Positions 40,933-49,038 of a stretch of 64,000 nucleotides of DNA are shown here, piece by piece (position 1 is the stretch's first letter; every line of letters starts with the position of its first letter). Below the pieces are notes generated by a model. It saw nothing but the letters and a program-made list of their open reading frames with translations. It was not told the origin of the DNA and did no database searches. The position numbers were made by a program, and so were the translations under genes. Where the stretch lies: positions 122,797 to 186,796 of the forward strand of contig JAFRGL010000005.1 in assembly GCA_017433825.1 (NCBI GenBank). Reading direction: 5' to 3'. The DNA is from Eubacterium sp. (lineage in GTDB: Bacteria > Bacillota > Clostridia > Lachnospirales > Lachnospiraceae).

Positions 40933-42360
40933 ATGAAATACTGTACAAACTGTCTGGCAGAACTGAAAGATGATGCCCTGTTTTGTCCGAAATGCGGCGC
41001 AAGGCAGGAAGAAGTGAAGGGCCTGCAGTCCGTTCTGGCAGGGAAATACCTTATCGGACAGGTGGAAAAGCAGGCTTATGCCTATATCCGGTACAAGGGC
41101 CGGGATCTGCGCACAGAGGAAGAGGTTATCATTTTTGAGGATACCAGGACCATCAATGAAGGCGTGGACGAAAAGGAAGCCTGCCGGTACTTTGAAACAG
41201 ACCTTATGCGGAGCCTTTCCCGGGATGAGAGCGGTTTCAGCTATTCGGTGAAAGACGCTTTCTGCGAAAATGATAAGGTATACCTGGCAGCGGAAAAGAC
41301 AGACAAACCGGAAAAAACAAAAGAAGAGGTCGGACCGGAAAACCCGGTGAAGCCGGAACAGCCTGCAAAGGACGCGGTCAGGGAACAGACCGAAAGCGAA
41401 AGCAGCGGGCAAACAAACAGGCCCTGGCTGAAACCGCTTGCCATTGCGGCTGCAGCTGTCGTTGTAATCGCAATTATTATCGCCTCCGTAAACGGCCGCG
41501 GAGGGAAAACCGGTACGGGCGGATCTTCCGCATCCACGACCGCTGCACCGACAGCAACACCGTCAGCAGGCAATTCCGGGACAAATACATCCGGGATAAC
41601 AACCGGCACATCAGACAATGTACCCTTTGCCGGACTTAATGACGGGGTGCTGGCGATTGGGTTTGACCCGGAGTATCCGCCCTACAGCTATACAAACGCA
41701 GACGGCAGCTATTCAGGCTTTGATTTGGAGCTTTTGCAAACTGGGTGTGACATAATGGGTATTCAGATGGAACTGGTTCCCATAAACTGGGACAACAAGG
41801 ATACTGAGTTGATGAATGGCAATATAGATTGTTTAATGAGCGTTGGAAATATCGACCTCATTGATGCTTTCCCGGCTACAGAACCTTATGTCGATCATAC
41901 GCAGGTAGTTGTCGTAAATCCTGTCTCAAAAGAATACAGTACGGGCAGGCACATACAAAATGTTCAGGATTTACAGTTTGCTGTGGTTGATGTGCTGAAG
42001 GATTCACCCGCGGAAACCCTGGTGACAAAGGAGTGGGATACTTCTGCGGTGGCAAATGTTTATATCATGGAAGATGTTGACCAAATGTTTCAGTCACTGG
42101 AATCTCACACATCGGTTACTACGGCAGTGATAACGGACAGAATAACGGCGTTGGAATACATGGAACGGTCCGGGAACCCGGCCAATCTGGAGATACTGGA
42201 TGAAACAATTCCTTATGATATCCACAGGATTTGCTGTCTGGACAGTGAGGTGGCCGTTTACATTATTCAAATGCTGGAAGCGGCGGAAGTGCAGGGAACC
42301 ATTTATGAACTTGGTGAAAAATACGGCATCGATCAAAAGTACCTGATAGGATATTATTAA
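40933..42360 (+). CDS. Zinc ribbon + kinase-N-lobe-like domain + extracellular amino-acid-type binding domain (paralogue 2)
   Basis: A 475-residue protein. The start at 40933 gives MKYCTNCLAELKDD, aligning with the paralogue at 31913. It has Cys 4/7/18/21, then the shared domain (about 33-120) with VIIFEDT where a kinase has VAIKE. A charged linker, one membrane helix (about 166-186) and a Thr/Ser/Gly spacer lead to a type 3 solute-binding domain (about 235-475: LAIGFDPEYPPYSYTNADGS, GFDLELLQTG). The binding domain faces outside and the ribbon faces the cytosol, so this could be a ligand sensor. No transporter gene is adjacent. Confidence 0.82.
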   Translation: MKYCTNCLAELKDDALFCPKCGARQEEVKGLQSVLAGKYLIGQVEKQAYAYIRYKGRDLRTEEEVIIFEDTRTINEGVDEKEACRYFETDLMRSLSRDESGFSYSVKDAFCENDKVYLAAEKTDKPEKTKEEVGPENPVKPEQPAKDAVREQTESESSGQTNRPWLKPLAIAAAAVVVIAIIIASVNGRGGKTGTGGSSASTTAAPTATPSAGNSGTNTSGITTGTSDNVPFAGLNDGVLAIGFDPEYPPYSYTNADGSYSGFDLELLQTGCDIMGIQMELVPINWDNKDTELMNGNIDCLMSVGNIDLIDAFPATEPYVDHTQVVVVNPVSKEYSTGRHIQNVQDLQFAVVDVLKDSPAETLVTKEWDTSAVANVYIMEDVDQMFQSLESHTSVTTAVITDRITALEYMERSGNPANLEILDETIPYDIHRICCLDSEVAVYIIQMLEAAEVQGTIYELGEKYGIDQKYLIGYY

Positions 42361-42456
42361 CAGAAACGCGGATTGACACACACTTAATCCACGCAGTACA
42401 ATAATCTGGATAAGCAAAAAACAATGTTTCAAGGCGCAAGCCTTCCATAACAGCCA

Positions 42457-43707
42457 ATGAGAGAAATAGATGACAGATATCCCGAGTTTGCCGAACCGTA
42501 TGAACCGGTGGGCAGCGGGAAACACTACAAAAAACTGAATGGGCGGATGCCGTTCTTCTTCCTCGCCGCCATGCTGATACTGCTTCTGGCAGTATTGTCC
42601 GGCGCGGGGAATAAGAAAGAACCGCCGGAGGAACCGCCAAAGGTGGTGGATGTGACGCCGACGCCGACCCCTGAACCGGGTCCGACGGTGACGCCGACGC
42701 CGACACCCACACCGCCGCCGGGCACACCGACGCCGACGGTGACGCCGACACCGACGGTGACCCCGACGGTGACCCCGTCACCCACCCCCACCCCGGAAGT
42801 GCTGCCGGTAGTGCCGCCTACACCGACACCCACCCCGGTACCTACACCGCCGCCGGCCACGCCGACGCCCACCCCGGTGCCTACACCGCCGCCGGCTACG
42901 CCGACTCCTACACCGGTGCCTACCCCGCCGCCGGCCACGCCGACTCCTACACCGACGCCGACCCCGACGCCGACACCCGTGCCGAAGACACCGCCGACGC
43001 TTGAGGTTGAGCTTCCGATCGGCAGTGACGGGTTCGACTGCTATTTCCGGGTTAACGTTACACTGAACGACCTGAAGGACGGCAGTGCAAAGCTGACACT
43101 CCTCATGGAAGATGAATCCTCACCGGGAACCTTTATAGAAAGTGATAAGGGCGGTGAGCAGTATTATTCCGGAGGTACTGGGGATTACTGGTATGCAGAA
43201 CTTCGCTATCATTTCCCGGAACTGGCTTCCAAGCCCATCCGGCAGGCATTTAAGGCCCGTCTGGATTATGAATATGCAGACGGGGAAACCGGTACGATTG
43301 AAAGTGCTCCCTATCACTTCTACTACATCGGGTTCCTGTATCCCAGTTATAAAGGGTATTCTGAGGGGAACGGTTATATTGATGAGGCAGCAAAGAAGAT
43401 ATACTTTGACCTTTATTTCCTTCCGGAATACGGGATTACCATGGCAAATGTCAGCGAAGTGACATTCCACAGCATAGAGGTATATTATTATCCGGACTAT
43501 GAGTCTACCGAGCCCGATAAGCTTGTGGCGACGTCTTCTGCCAAAACCATTTATGAAGGCTCAGATGGATATCTGCACTGCCTGTATGAAGCGGACCTGG
43601 CCGATACGCCAAAAGGCATTTATTATATCAGCGGCGAAGCGGAGTATACGGAAGAGCCGGGCAACCCGTGTCATGCGTACCTTCACGGCTCAGTCGACCA
43701 CCAATGA
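42457..43707 (+). CDS. Membrane-anchored surface protein with long Pro-Thr stalk
   Basis: A 416-residue protein with a short cytosolic N-terminus and one membrane helix (about 31-48). A roughly 110-residue Pro/Thr stalk (about 66-178, TPTP and VPTPPPAT repeats) leads to a beta-rich external domain (about 180-416) with many aromatic residues. There is no cleavable signal. The stalk would hold the domain away from the cell, as in cell-wall-spanning proteins. The ribosome site is weak. It lies 96 bases after paralogue 2 and may be cotranscribed. External domain not recognised. Confidence 0.75.
   Translation: MREIDDRYPEFAEPYEPVGSGKHYKKLNGRMPFFFLAAMLILLLAVLSGAGNKKEPPEEPPKVVDVTPTPTPEPGPTVTPTPTPTPPPGTPTPTVTPTPTVTPTVTPSPTPTPEVLPVVPPTPTPTPVPTPPPATPTPTPVPTPPPATPTPTPVPTPPPATPTPTPTPTPTPTPVPKTPPTLEVELPIGSDGFDCYFRVNVTLNDLKDGSAKLTLLMEDESSPGTFIESDKGGEQYYSGGTGDYWYAELRYHFPELASKPIRQAFKARLDYEYADGETGTIESAPYHFYYIGFLYPSYKGYSEGNGYIDEAAKKIYFDLYFLPEYGITMANVSEVTFHSIEVYYYPDYESTEPDKLVATSSAKTIYEGSDGYLHCLYEADLADTPKGIYYISGEAEYTEEPGNPCHAYLHGSVDHQ
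42835..42951 (+). repeat. Three tandem 39-bp repeats coding PVPTPPPATPTPT
   Basis: Three head-to-tail 39-bp units with a few synonymous differences, inside a longer CCGACN/CCNACN low-complexity tract (about 42652-42990). Length variation by slippage is likely. Confidence 0.85.
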
Positions 43708-43750
43708 AGATAAAGTCCCCGGAATGAGGTAAAATATAAGGAGAAAAAAG

Positions 43751-44665
43751 ATGAAAAAAGCAAAAACCGTTATCGGAATCATCATTGCCGTGGTGCTTAC
43801 GGCCCTGGTTTTTAATCCCGGGTGGCTTCCGGGCCGGATTTCCGAAAAGATACAGGAGCTCGAAGGCGCGCACTTCCTGATTGAGAACAGCGGAAAAGTG
43901 ACTTTGGCGCATTTCCTGACACTGATTCCGGTTATCTGTATTGTCTGGCTGATTTATACCATTGTCCGGCTGATCCTGGATGCCGCCGGCAAAAAAGACG
44001 TGCGCAGACAGACCTTCACCACCATGATCGGCGCCATCCTGAAATATATCGCCATCTTTGCGGCGGTCATCTGGGGCTTAAGCGTCCTGGGTGTCAATAC
44101 CACTGCCGTACTGGCCGGTGTCGGTATTGTCGGCATTATCGTCGGCTTCGGCGCCCAGAGCCTGATTGAAGACATCCTGTGCGGCTTCTTTATCATTGCC
44201 GAAGGCGAATACGCGGTAGGCGATATCATTATCCTGGATGATTTCCGGGGTACCGTGCGTAAAATCGGTGCCAGGACCACAGTCATTGAAGACGCGGGCG
44301 GCAACCTGAAAGTTGTCAACAACTCAAATATCCGTAATCTCCAGAACCGTTCCAGAAACAATTCCAAAGCCATCTGCGAGGTTAGTGTTGCCTATGACAC
44401 AGACCTGAAGAAGCTGAAGGAAATGCTGGAAGAAGAGCTGCCGAAGATGAAGGATGAACACCCGGACATTTACCTGGATGCGCCGGTATTCTTAGGCGTG
44501 GAGGAACTGGGCGACAGCGGCATTAACCTGAAGATTGCAGTGCCGGTAAAGGAAGAAAACGTATTCTCGGCAAAGCGTAAGCTGAACATGGACGTCCGCA
44601 TCCTCTTTGCGGGAAAAGGCGTGGAGATTCCCTTCCCGCAGGTTGTTGTACACAAAGGAGAATAA
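43751..44665 (+). CDS. Mechanosensitive ion channel, MscS family
   Basis: A 304-residue protein with three or four membrane helices: about 5-24, 55-78, 92-113 and the pore helix GVGIVGIIVGFGAQSLIEDIL. The last carries the Gly/Ala packing pattern of MscS TM3. It is followed by the beta-domain signature YAVGDIIILDDFRGTVRKIGARTT. The cytoplasmic alpha/beta cage ends at residue 304. It releases solutes on osmotic downshock. AAGGAGAAAA precedes the start; paralogue 3 begins 15 bases after its stop. Confidence 0.93.
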   Translation: MKKAKTVIGIIIAVVLTALVFNPGWLPGRISEKIQELEGAHFLIENSGKVTLAHFLTLIPVICIVWLIYTIVRLILDAAGKKDVRRQTFTTMIGAILKYIAIFAAVIWGLSVLGVNTTAVLAGVGIVGIIVGFGAQSLIEDILCGFFIIAEGEYAVGDIIILDDFRGTVRKIGARTTVIEDAGGNLKVVNNSNIRNLQNRSRNNSKAICEVSVAYDTDLKKLKEMLEEELPKMKDEHPDIYLDAPVFLGVEELGDSGINLKIAVPVKEENVFSAKRKLNMDVRILFAGKGVEIPFPQVVVHKGE

Positions 44666-44680
44666 GGCGGGTAGACGAAC

Positions 44681-45946
44681 TTGAAATTCTGCAGCAACTG
44701 TTTTACAAAAATGAAGGACGAGGCGGTCTTCTGCCCGAAATGCGGTACGCCCTGGAAAGAGGCCGCGGGGCCGCAGTCCGTCTTAAAAGGAAACTACCTT
44801 ATCGGCCCGGTGCTGGAAGAGGCATATGAATATACCTGTTACAAGGGCTTCGAACTGGACAGTGAGAAGGAAGTACGGATTTACGAGGATACAAGACCTT
44901 TGCGAAACGGGGCGGATGAAGAAGCCGCCGCGGCAAAGTTTCAGGATGTGCTCTCACAAGCCCTGGCGGAGACGTCCGCCCCTCCCTGTGACCTGGTTAA
45001 CCGTTTCTGCGAGGACGACCGGGTTTATATTATTCTTGAGGAAGCTGCCGGAGGAAAGTTTGCGGCAAAAAAGAAGACGGATAAGCCGGTCAAAATAATA
45101 CCGGAAATACATAAACCGGCAGAACCGGACGGTAAAACGCCGGGGAAGAAAAAACCCGGGGCTGCAAAACCCACCCCCCCGGAAAGGAAAAAGACGCCGG
45201 CTGATATAACGGACTGGAGCCTGGCCTTCGCATCCGGAAAGACCGGGCTTAACCGTACATTTACCGCAACGGCTATTTCGGTTTCCACCTGTTTTACGGT
45301 TTTTGCCTGGCTTTTTGCCTGGCTTGGAAGGTACGGTGATGGGATATTTGCGATACTTGTTCCCGTCGGGCTTGTGATTGCCTCTTACATTCTGATTCGC
45401 TTAAGGCTGCTATTTGCCAACGGCGTGCTGCTTCTTGCGGCAAACGCCAGCTGGCAGTTGTACATTTTTTTCAGGTACGGAGGGCTGTATTTTTCTCAGG
45501 TGCTTCTGATGGCGGCTGTTGTGGCCGTAATCGCCTTTATCCTGTGGATAAAATACGTCTCTGATATGAGAAACGGCCTGGCCGGCGCGGCTATGGACGG
45601 ACTGAACCATCCGCCCATGGCTGCGGCGGTGACTGCAGCGCCTTTTGCTGCTGCAGCAGTGATTATGATAATGCTAATGTCAATGAGCGGAGGCATACCC
45701 CCGATACCGTTGCGCGTTCTGATTCTTGCGGCAGCACTTGCCTGTCTGGCCGTATTTTTTGCCGTAAAAAGAAAGTACCTGTTCTGCGCCACGATGATTA
45801 TGACAGGCGACGCCGTCTTCTGCGCTGTTATACTGACGGGAGGATTGGGATTGGGAATGTTGCCCTTCCTTATCCTTCTCATCATCGGCATAGCTGCCGC
45901 CGTATTGCTGAACCGAAGAATAAATTTCCTGGAGAATACAGATTAA
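44681..45946 (+). CDS. Zinc ribbon + kinase-N-lobe-like domain + multi-helix membrane protein (paralogue 3)
   Basis: A 421-residue protein starting with TTG at 44681, supported by alignment of KFCSNCFTKMKDEAVFCPKCG with the other two paralogues. Residues 31-122 repeat the shared domain: SVLKGNYLIG, VRIYEDTR at the VAIKE position, VYIILEE at the hinge strand. A Lys/Pro linker leads to about eight hydrophobic helices. The membrane part resembles paralogue 1 in size and in the DGLNHPPMAA/EGMNHPVMAG loop, so the two are close relatives. Cotranscribed with MscS. Function unknown. Confidence 0.8.
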   Translation: MKFCSNCFTKMKDEAVFCPKCGTPWKEAAGPQSVLKGNYLIGPVLEEAYEYTCYKGFELDSEKEVRIYEDTRPLRNGADEEAAAAKFQDVLSQALAETSAPPCDLVNRFCEDDRVYIILEEAAGGKFAAKKKTDKPVKIIPEIHKPAEPDGKTPGKKKPGAAKPTPPERKKTPADITDWSLAFASGKTGLNRTFTATAISVSTCFTVFAWLFAWLGRYGDGIFAILVPVGLVIASYILIRLRLLFANGVLLLAANASWQLYIFFRYGGLYFSQVLLMAAVVAVIAFILWIKYVSDMRNGLAGAAMDGLNHPPMAAAVTAAPFAAAAVIMIMLMSMSGGIPPIPLRVLILAAALACLAVFFAVKRKYLFCATMIMTGDAVFCAVILTGGLGLGMLPFLILLIIGIAAAVLLNRRINFLENTD

Positions 45947-45989
45947 CGGGGAGAAAGCCTCTCCGTAAAAGAACAGGTACAGACAGAAA

Positions 45990-46029
45990 TCCCGGCAGAC
46001 GGATTATCCGGCTGCCGGGACTTCTTTTT
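45990..46029 (+). terminator. Terminator after paralogue 3
   Basis: TCCCGGCAG pairs with CTGCCGGGA, enclosing an inner GGA/TCC stem; CTTCTTTTT follows. Confidence 0.8.
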
Positions 46030-46077
46030 ATCGTTCTGTTCATTTTACTGTTTGTCAGGAAGCCTGTGTCTTTTGCT

Positions 46078-47595
46078 TCAGACAGCCAGGTCATATTTGA
46101 TTATCCTGGTTATTGCCGCGTCCCCTCCTTCCGCATAGAAGAAGATACCGGTATCCGCAGCCGGGTCGGCATAGATATTGCCGGTCAGAACGGCTTTTCC
46201 GTCTTCCGCAAATACCTCAAGGCAGGAGACGTCAAGGAAAAGATGAAGGTGCAGCCTGTTATCGGTAAGAGAAACACGGGCGCTTCTGACCGAAGTATTC
46301 TCCTCATCACCGGTGATCACCGTGCCGGAAGAGGAACGGTCAAAGACCAGAAAGCCTTTTTCCGCATCATAATACACTTCCGTTTCATGTCCGGTCCCGG
46401 CAAATACGGAAAGGCCTGCCTTTTTTGCGCCTTTCATGTCGATTTCTGCTTCCAGTTCAACGCTGTTTCCTACAATACCAGGCAGGGAGAGGATGCTTCC
46501 GGCGGGAAGAGGTACATTTTCGAAAGACACTGGATTTGCGCGGAGCGCCTGTAATTCCCGCACCGGATTCTGAATAAGCTGCCCGTCTTTTACGGAAAGC
46601 TCCCTTGGCAGGGTAAAGCTTCCCACCCAGCCGTCTTCGAAGGTGGGAAAGCTGCGGCCCCACATTTCCTTCCAGCCAATCAGGATGCTTCTGCCGTCGG
46701 GCATGGAGAAAGACTGCGGCGCGTAAAAGTCAAACCCGCCGTCTATTTCCCCCATGGTCCGGTAAGAAAACCTGCCGGTTTCGAAATCCAGAGCGCCGGT
46801 CATGTATACCGAGCAGTGGGCATTTTCATACAGAGTGCCTTCCTGCGGGAAGCGTTCCGGGCTGAAGAGCAGAAGCTCCGTGCCGGAAAGCTGCCGCCAG
46901 TCCGGGCATTCGCAAACGCAGGTGACGGACAGGTAATTGTCCGCTTCCGGATCATCCGGCGTAAAAAGCGGGCCTACAGCCTGCCAGGAGAGCAGGTCGC
47001 CGGATGTAAAAAGAAGGATATTGCCGAAGCCGTTTACGTCCTTCGTGCCCAGAAGGCAGTAGAAACGGCCTTCGTGTTCGAAAAGCTTTGGATCCCGGAT
47101 GTCCACGTCGGAGAAGCCTTCCGGCACCAGGGTGTAAGGAATCACGGGGTTTGCCGGGTGCTTCTCAAAATGAATGCCGTCATCCGAAACGGCCAGACAC
47201 TGCTGCTGGTGTTCGGTGGTGGCGGTGTACATCAGATACAGCCTGCCGTCTTTTTCAAGAGCCGTGCCGGAAAAACACCCGCCCAAAGCCTCATAGGCCA
47301 TGTCAGGCCCCAGGGCGACAGGCAGGTCCTCCCAGCGGGCGAAATCACTGCTTGCCATATGGCCCCAGTGCATCAGGTCCCAGGACGGCGCGTAGGGGTT
47401 ATGCTGGTAAAATAGGTGCATGCGGCCATTGTACCAGATGCTTCCGTTGGGATCGTTGGCCCAACCCAAAGGCACGGCCGCATGGTATGCCGGACGGTAC
47501 CGGTCATTTCGTTTTTTAAGGTTTTCCCGGATATAGGCGTCTGCCGTCTTTGGCGTGCGGGGGAAGGGCGGCGCCGTATTCTTGTTTTCGCTCAT
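46078..47595 (-). CDS. GH32 sucrose-6-phosphate hydrolase/beta-fructofuranosidase
   Basis: A 505-residue cytoplasmic glycosidase. The five-blade propeller carries the nucleophile Asp in GWANDPNGSIWYNG, the transition-state Asp in VDIRDPKLF, and the acid/base Glu in VCECPDW. A C-terminal beta-sandwich (about 370-505) completes the fold. No signal peptide, so it probably cleaves sucrose 6-phosphate or imported fructosides. No PTS or transporter gene is next to it. Confidence 0.93.
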   Translation of the reverse strand: MSENKNTAPPFPRTPKTADAYIRENLKKRNDRYRPAYHAAVPLGWANDPNGSIWYNGRMHLFYQHNPYAPSWDLMHWGHMASSDFARWEDLPVALGPDMAYEALGGCFSGTALEKDGRLYLMYTATTEHQQQCLAVSDDGIHFEKHPANPVIPYTLVPEGFSDVDIRDPKLFEHEGRFYCLLGTKDVNGFGNILLFTSGDLLSWQAVGPLFTPDDPEADNYLSVTCVCECPDWRQLSGTELLLFSPERFPQEGTLYENAHCSVYMTGALDFETGRFSYRTMGEIDGGFDFYAPQSFSMPDGRSILIGWKEMWGRSFPTFEDGWVGSFTLPRELSVKDGQLIQNPVRELQALRANPVSFENVPLPAGSILSLPGIVGNSVELEAEIDMKGAKKAGLSVFAGTGHETEVYYDAEKGFLVFDRSSSGTVITGDEENTSVRSARVSLTDNRLHLHLFLDVSCLEVFAEDGKAVLTGNIYADPAADTGIFFYAEGGDAAITRIIKYDLAV

Positions 47596-47687
47596 TTTGA
47601 TTTCCTTTATGTATTGTTTTTTTCAAGATGAAGTACTGCATTTCCTTTTCCCATTATAACCCGTAATGAGGAATAAGGCAAAGCCCT

Positions 47688-47716
47688 TTGACTTCCGGGA
47701 CGATACAGGGTAAAAT
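47688..47716 (+). promoter_or_regulatory. Promoter of the dehydratase operon
   Basis: TTGACT (47688-47693), a 17-base spacer and TAAAAT (47711-47716), about 50 bases before the first dehydratase gene. Confidence 0.7.
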
Positions 47717-47766
47717 ACCGTAACAGACCGGATGCTGCCGGGACTTTACGAAAAAGGGAGAGACTT

Positions 47767-49038
47767 ATGGCCGGACTTGTGGAAAAATTCGGAAGATATA
47801 TGGATAAGCTGACAGCATCAAGGCCGGACTCTGCCGCGAAGATTCTGCGTACTGCCTATAAAGCCTTCGGCTGGAAGCAGAAGCATTTCCCGAACAAGCT
47901 CCTGCCGCCTTCCAGGCAGTACCTGGCCACCGTGTGCATGGACTGCATGGTAAAGCCTCTGTCCAGCCCCGGGGCCTATGTACTGACCAGCCTTTTTACG
48001 CCATGCGAGCTGTTTTACGCCATGGACCTTCCGCCCATGTGCGCGGAGCAGTACTCCACCTATGCCAACGGGGCGGGGGCGGAGCACGGGTTTATCGAAG
48101 CGGCGGAAAATGCCGGGATTGCGGAAACCTACTGTTCCTACCATAAGGTGGTCATCGGGGCGGTGCTGTCCGGGGTGATGCCGCGTCCTGCAGCCATTGT
48201 CAATACATCCCTGGCCTGCGACGCGAATAACCTGACTTTCCGGAAAGCCGCGGAGATATTCGATGTGCCCCAGTTTTACATCGATATCCCTTACCGGCCT
48301 TCCGAAGAGGCTGTGGACTATGTGGCGGACCAATTTAAGGAAGCAGCCGCGTGGCTGGAACAGGTGACCGGAAGGAAGCTTTCCGAAAACAGATTAAAGA
48401 CCGCCGTGGACAATTCCAGAAAGACTTTGAAAATACTGGAAGGCCTCATCCCTTTAAGGAAGGAACGATTCGTACCCTCCGAACTGACGGCGGAACTGTA
48501 TGAAGCGCTGCTGACTCACAATGCCCTGGGCCTGACGGAAACCCTGAAATATGCAAAGCTTCTGGAAGAGGATTACAAAAACGCCGCGCCTGCCGGCGGG
48601 CGGAAAATCCTCTGGCTGCATACAAACCCCTTCTATCAGAAATCCGTAAAGGATATTTTCAATTACGTGAAAGACCCGCGGATTATTCTGACGGAGATGA
48701 GCTATGACGCGCTGAACGGTTTTGAGGAAGAGGATCCTTACCGGTTTATGGCTGCCAGGGCGGTTTACGACTCCTATAACGGGCCGGTAAAAAGACGGAC
48801 GGAAAAGGCGGTGGAGATGGCAAAGGCTTCCGGCGCGGACGGCGCCGTGCTTTTCTGCCACTGGGGATGCAAGGAAACCTGCGGCGCAGCGGTACTGATA
48901 CAGGAAGCATTTGACCGGGCGGATATTCCGCTTCTGGTCATTAACGGGGACGGCGTTGACAGGAGAAACAGTCCCGACGGACAGATAATAACCAGGATGA
49001 AAGCTTTCCTGGAGATGCTGGAGATGCGGAAAGAATGA
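47767..49038 (+). CDS. 2-hydroxyacyl-CoA dehydratase-family subunit (HgdB/YjiM-like)
   Basis: A 423-residue member of the HGD-D family, radical dehydratases or ATP-driven reductases with a [4Fe-4S] cluster. Landmarks are CMDCMVKPLSSPGAYVLTSL, FTPCELFYAMDLPPMCAEQY, SLACDANNLTFRKAAE and, late, LFCHWGCKETCGAA with LLVINGDGVDRRNSPDGQI. It is coupled by an ATGA overlap to a gene that carries the ATP-dependent activator. The pair resembles the E. coli YjiM/YjiL arrangement. Substrate could be a 2-hydroxyacyl-CoA, a benzoyl-CoA-like compound or another target. Confidence 0.9.
   Translation: MAGLVEKFGRYMDKLTASRPDSAAKILRTAYKAFGWKQKHFPNKLLPPSRQYLATVCMDCMVKPLSSPGAYVLTSLFTPCELFYAMDLPPMCAEQYSTYANGAGAEHGFIEAAENAGIAETYCSYHKVVIGAVLSGVMPRPAAIVNTSLACDANNLTFRKAAEIFDVPQFYIDIPYRPSEEAVDYVADQFKEAAAWLEQVTGRKLSENRLKTAVDNSRKTLKILEGLIPLRKERFVPSELTAELYEALLTHNALGLTETLKYAKLLEEDYKNAAPAGGRKILWLHTNPFYQKSVKDIFNYVKDPRIILTEMSYDALNGFEEEDPYRFMAARAVYDSYNGPVKRRTEKAVEMAKASGADGAVLFCHWGCKETCGAAVLIQEAFDRADIPLLVINGDGVDRRNSPDGQIITRMKAFLEMLEMRKE

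Noticed and set aside
42652..42990. CRISPR-like or satellite repeat
   Set aside because: The repeats are in frame, have no spacers and encode a Pro-Thr stalk.
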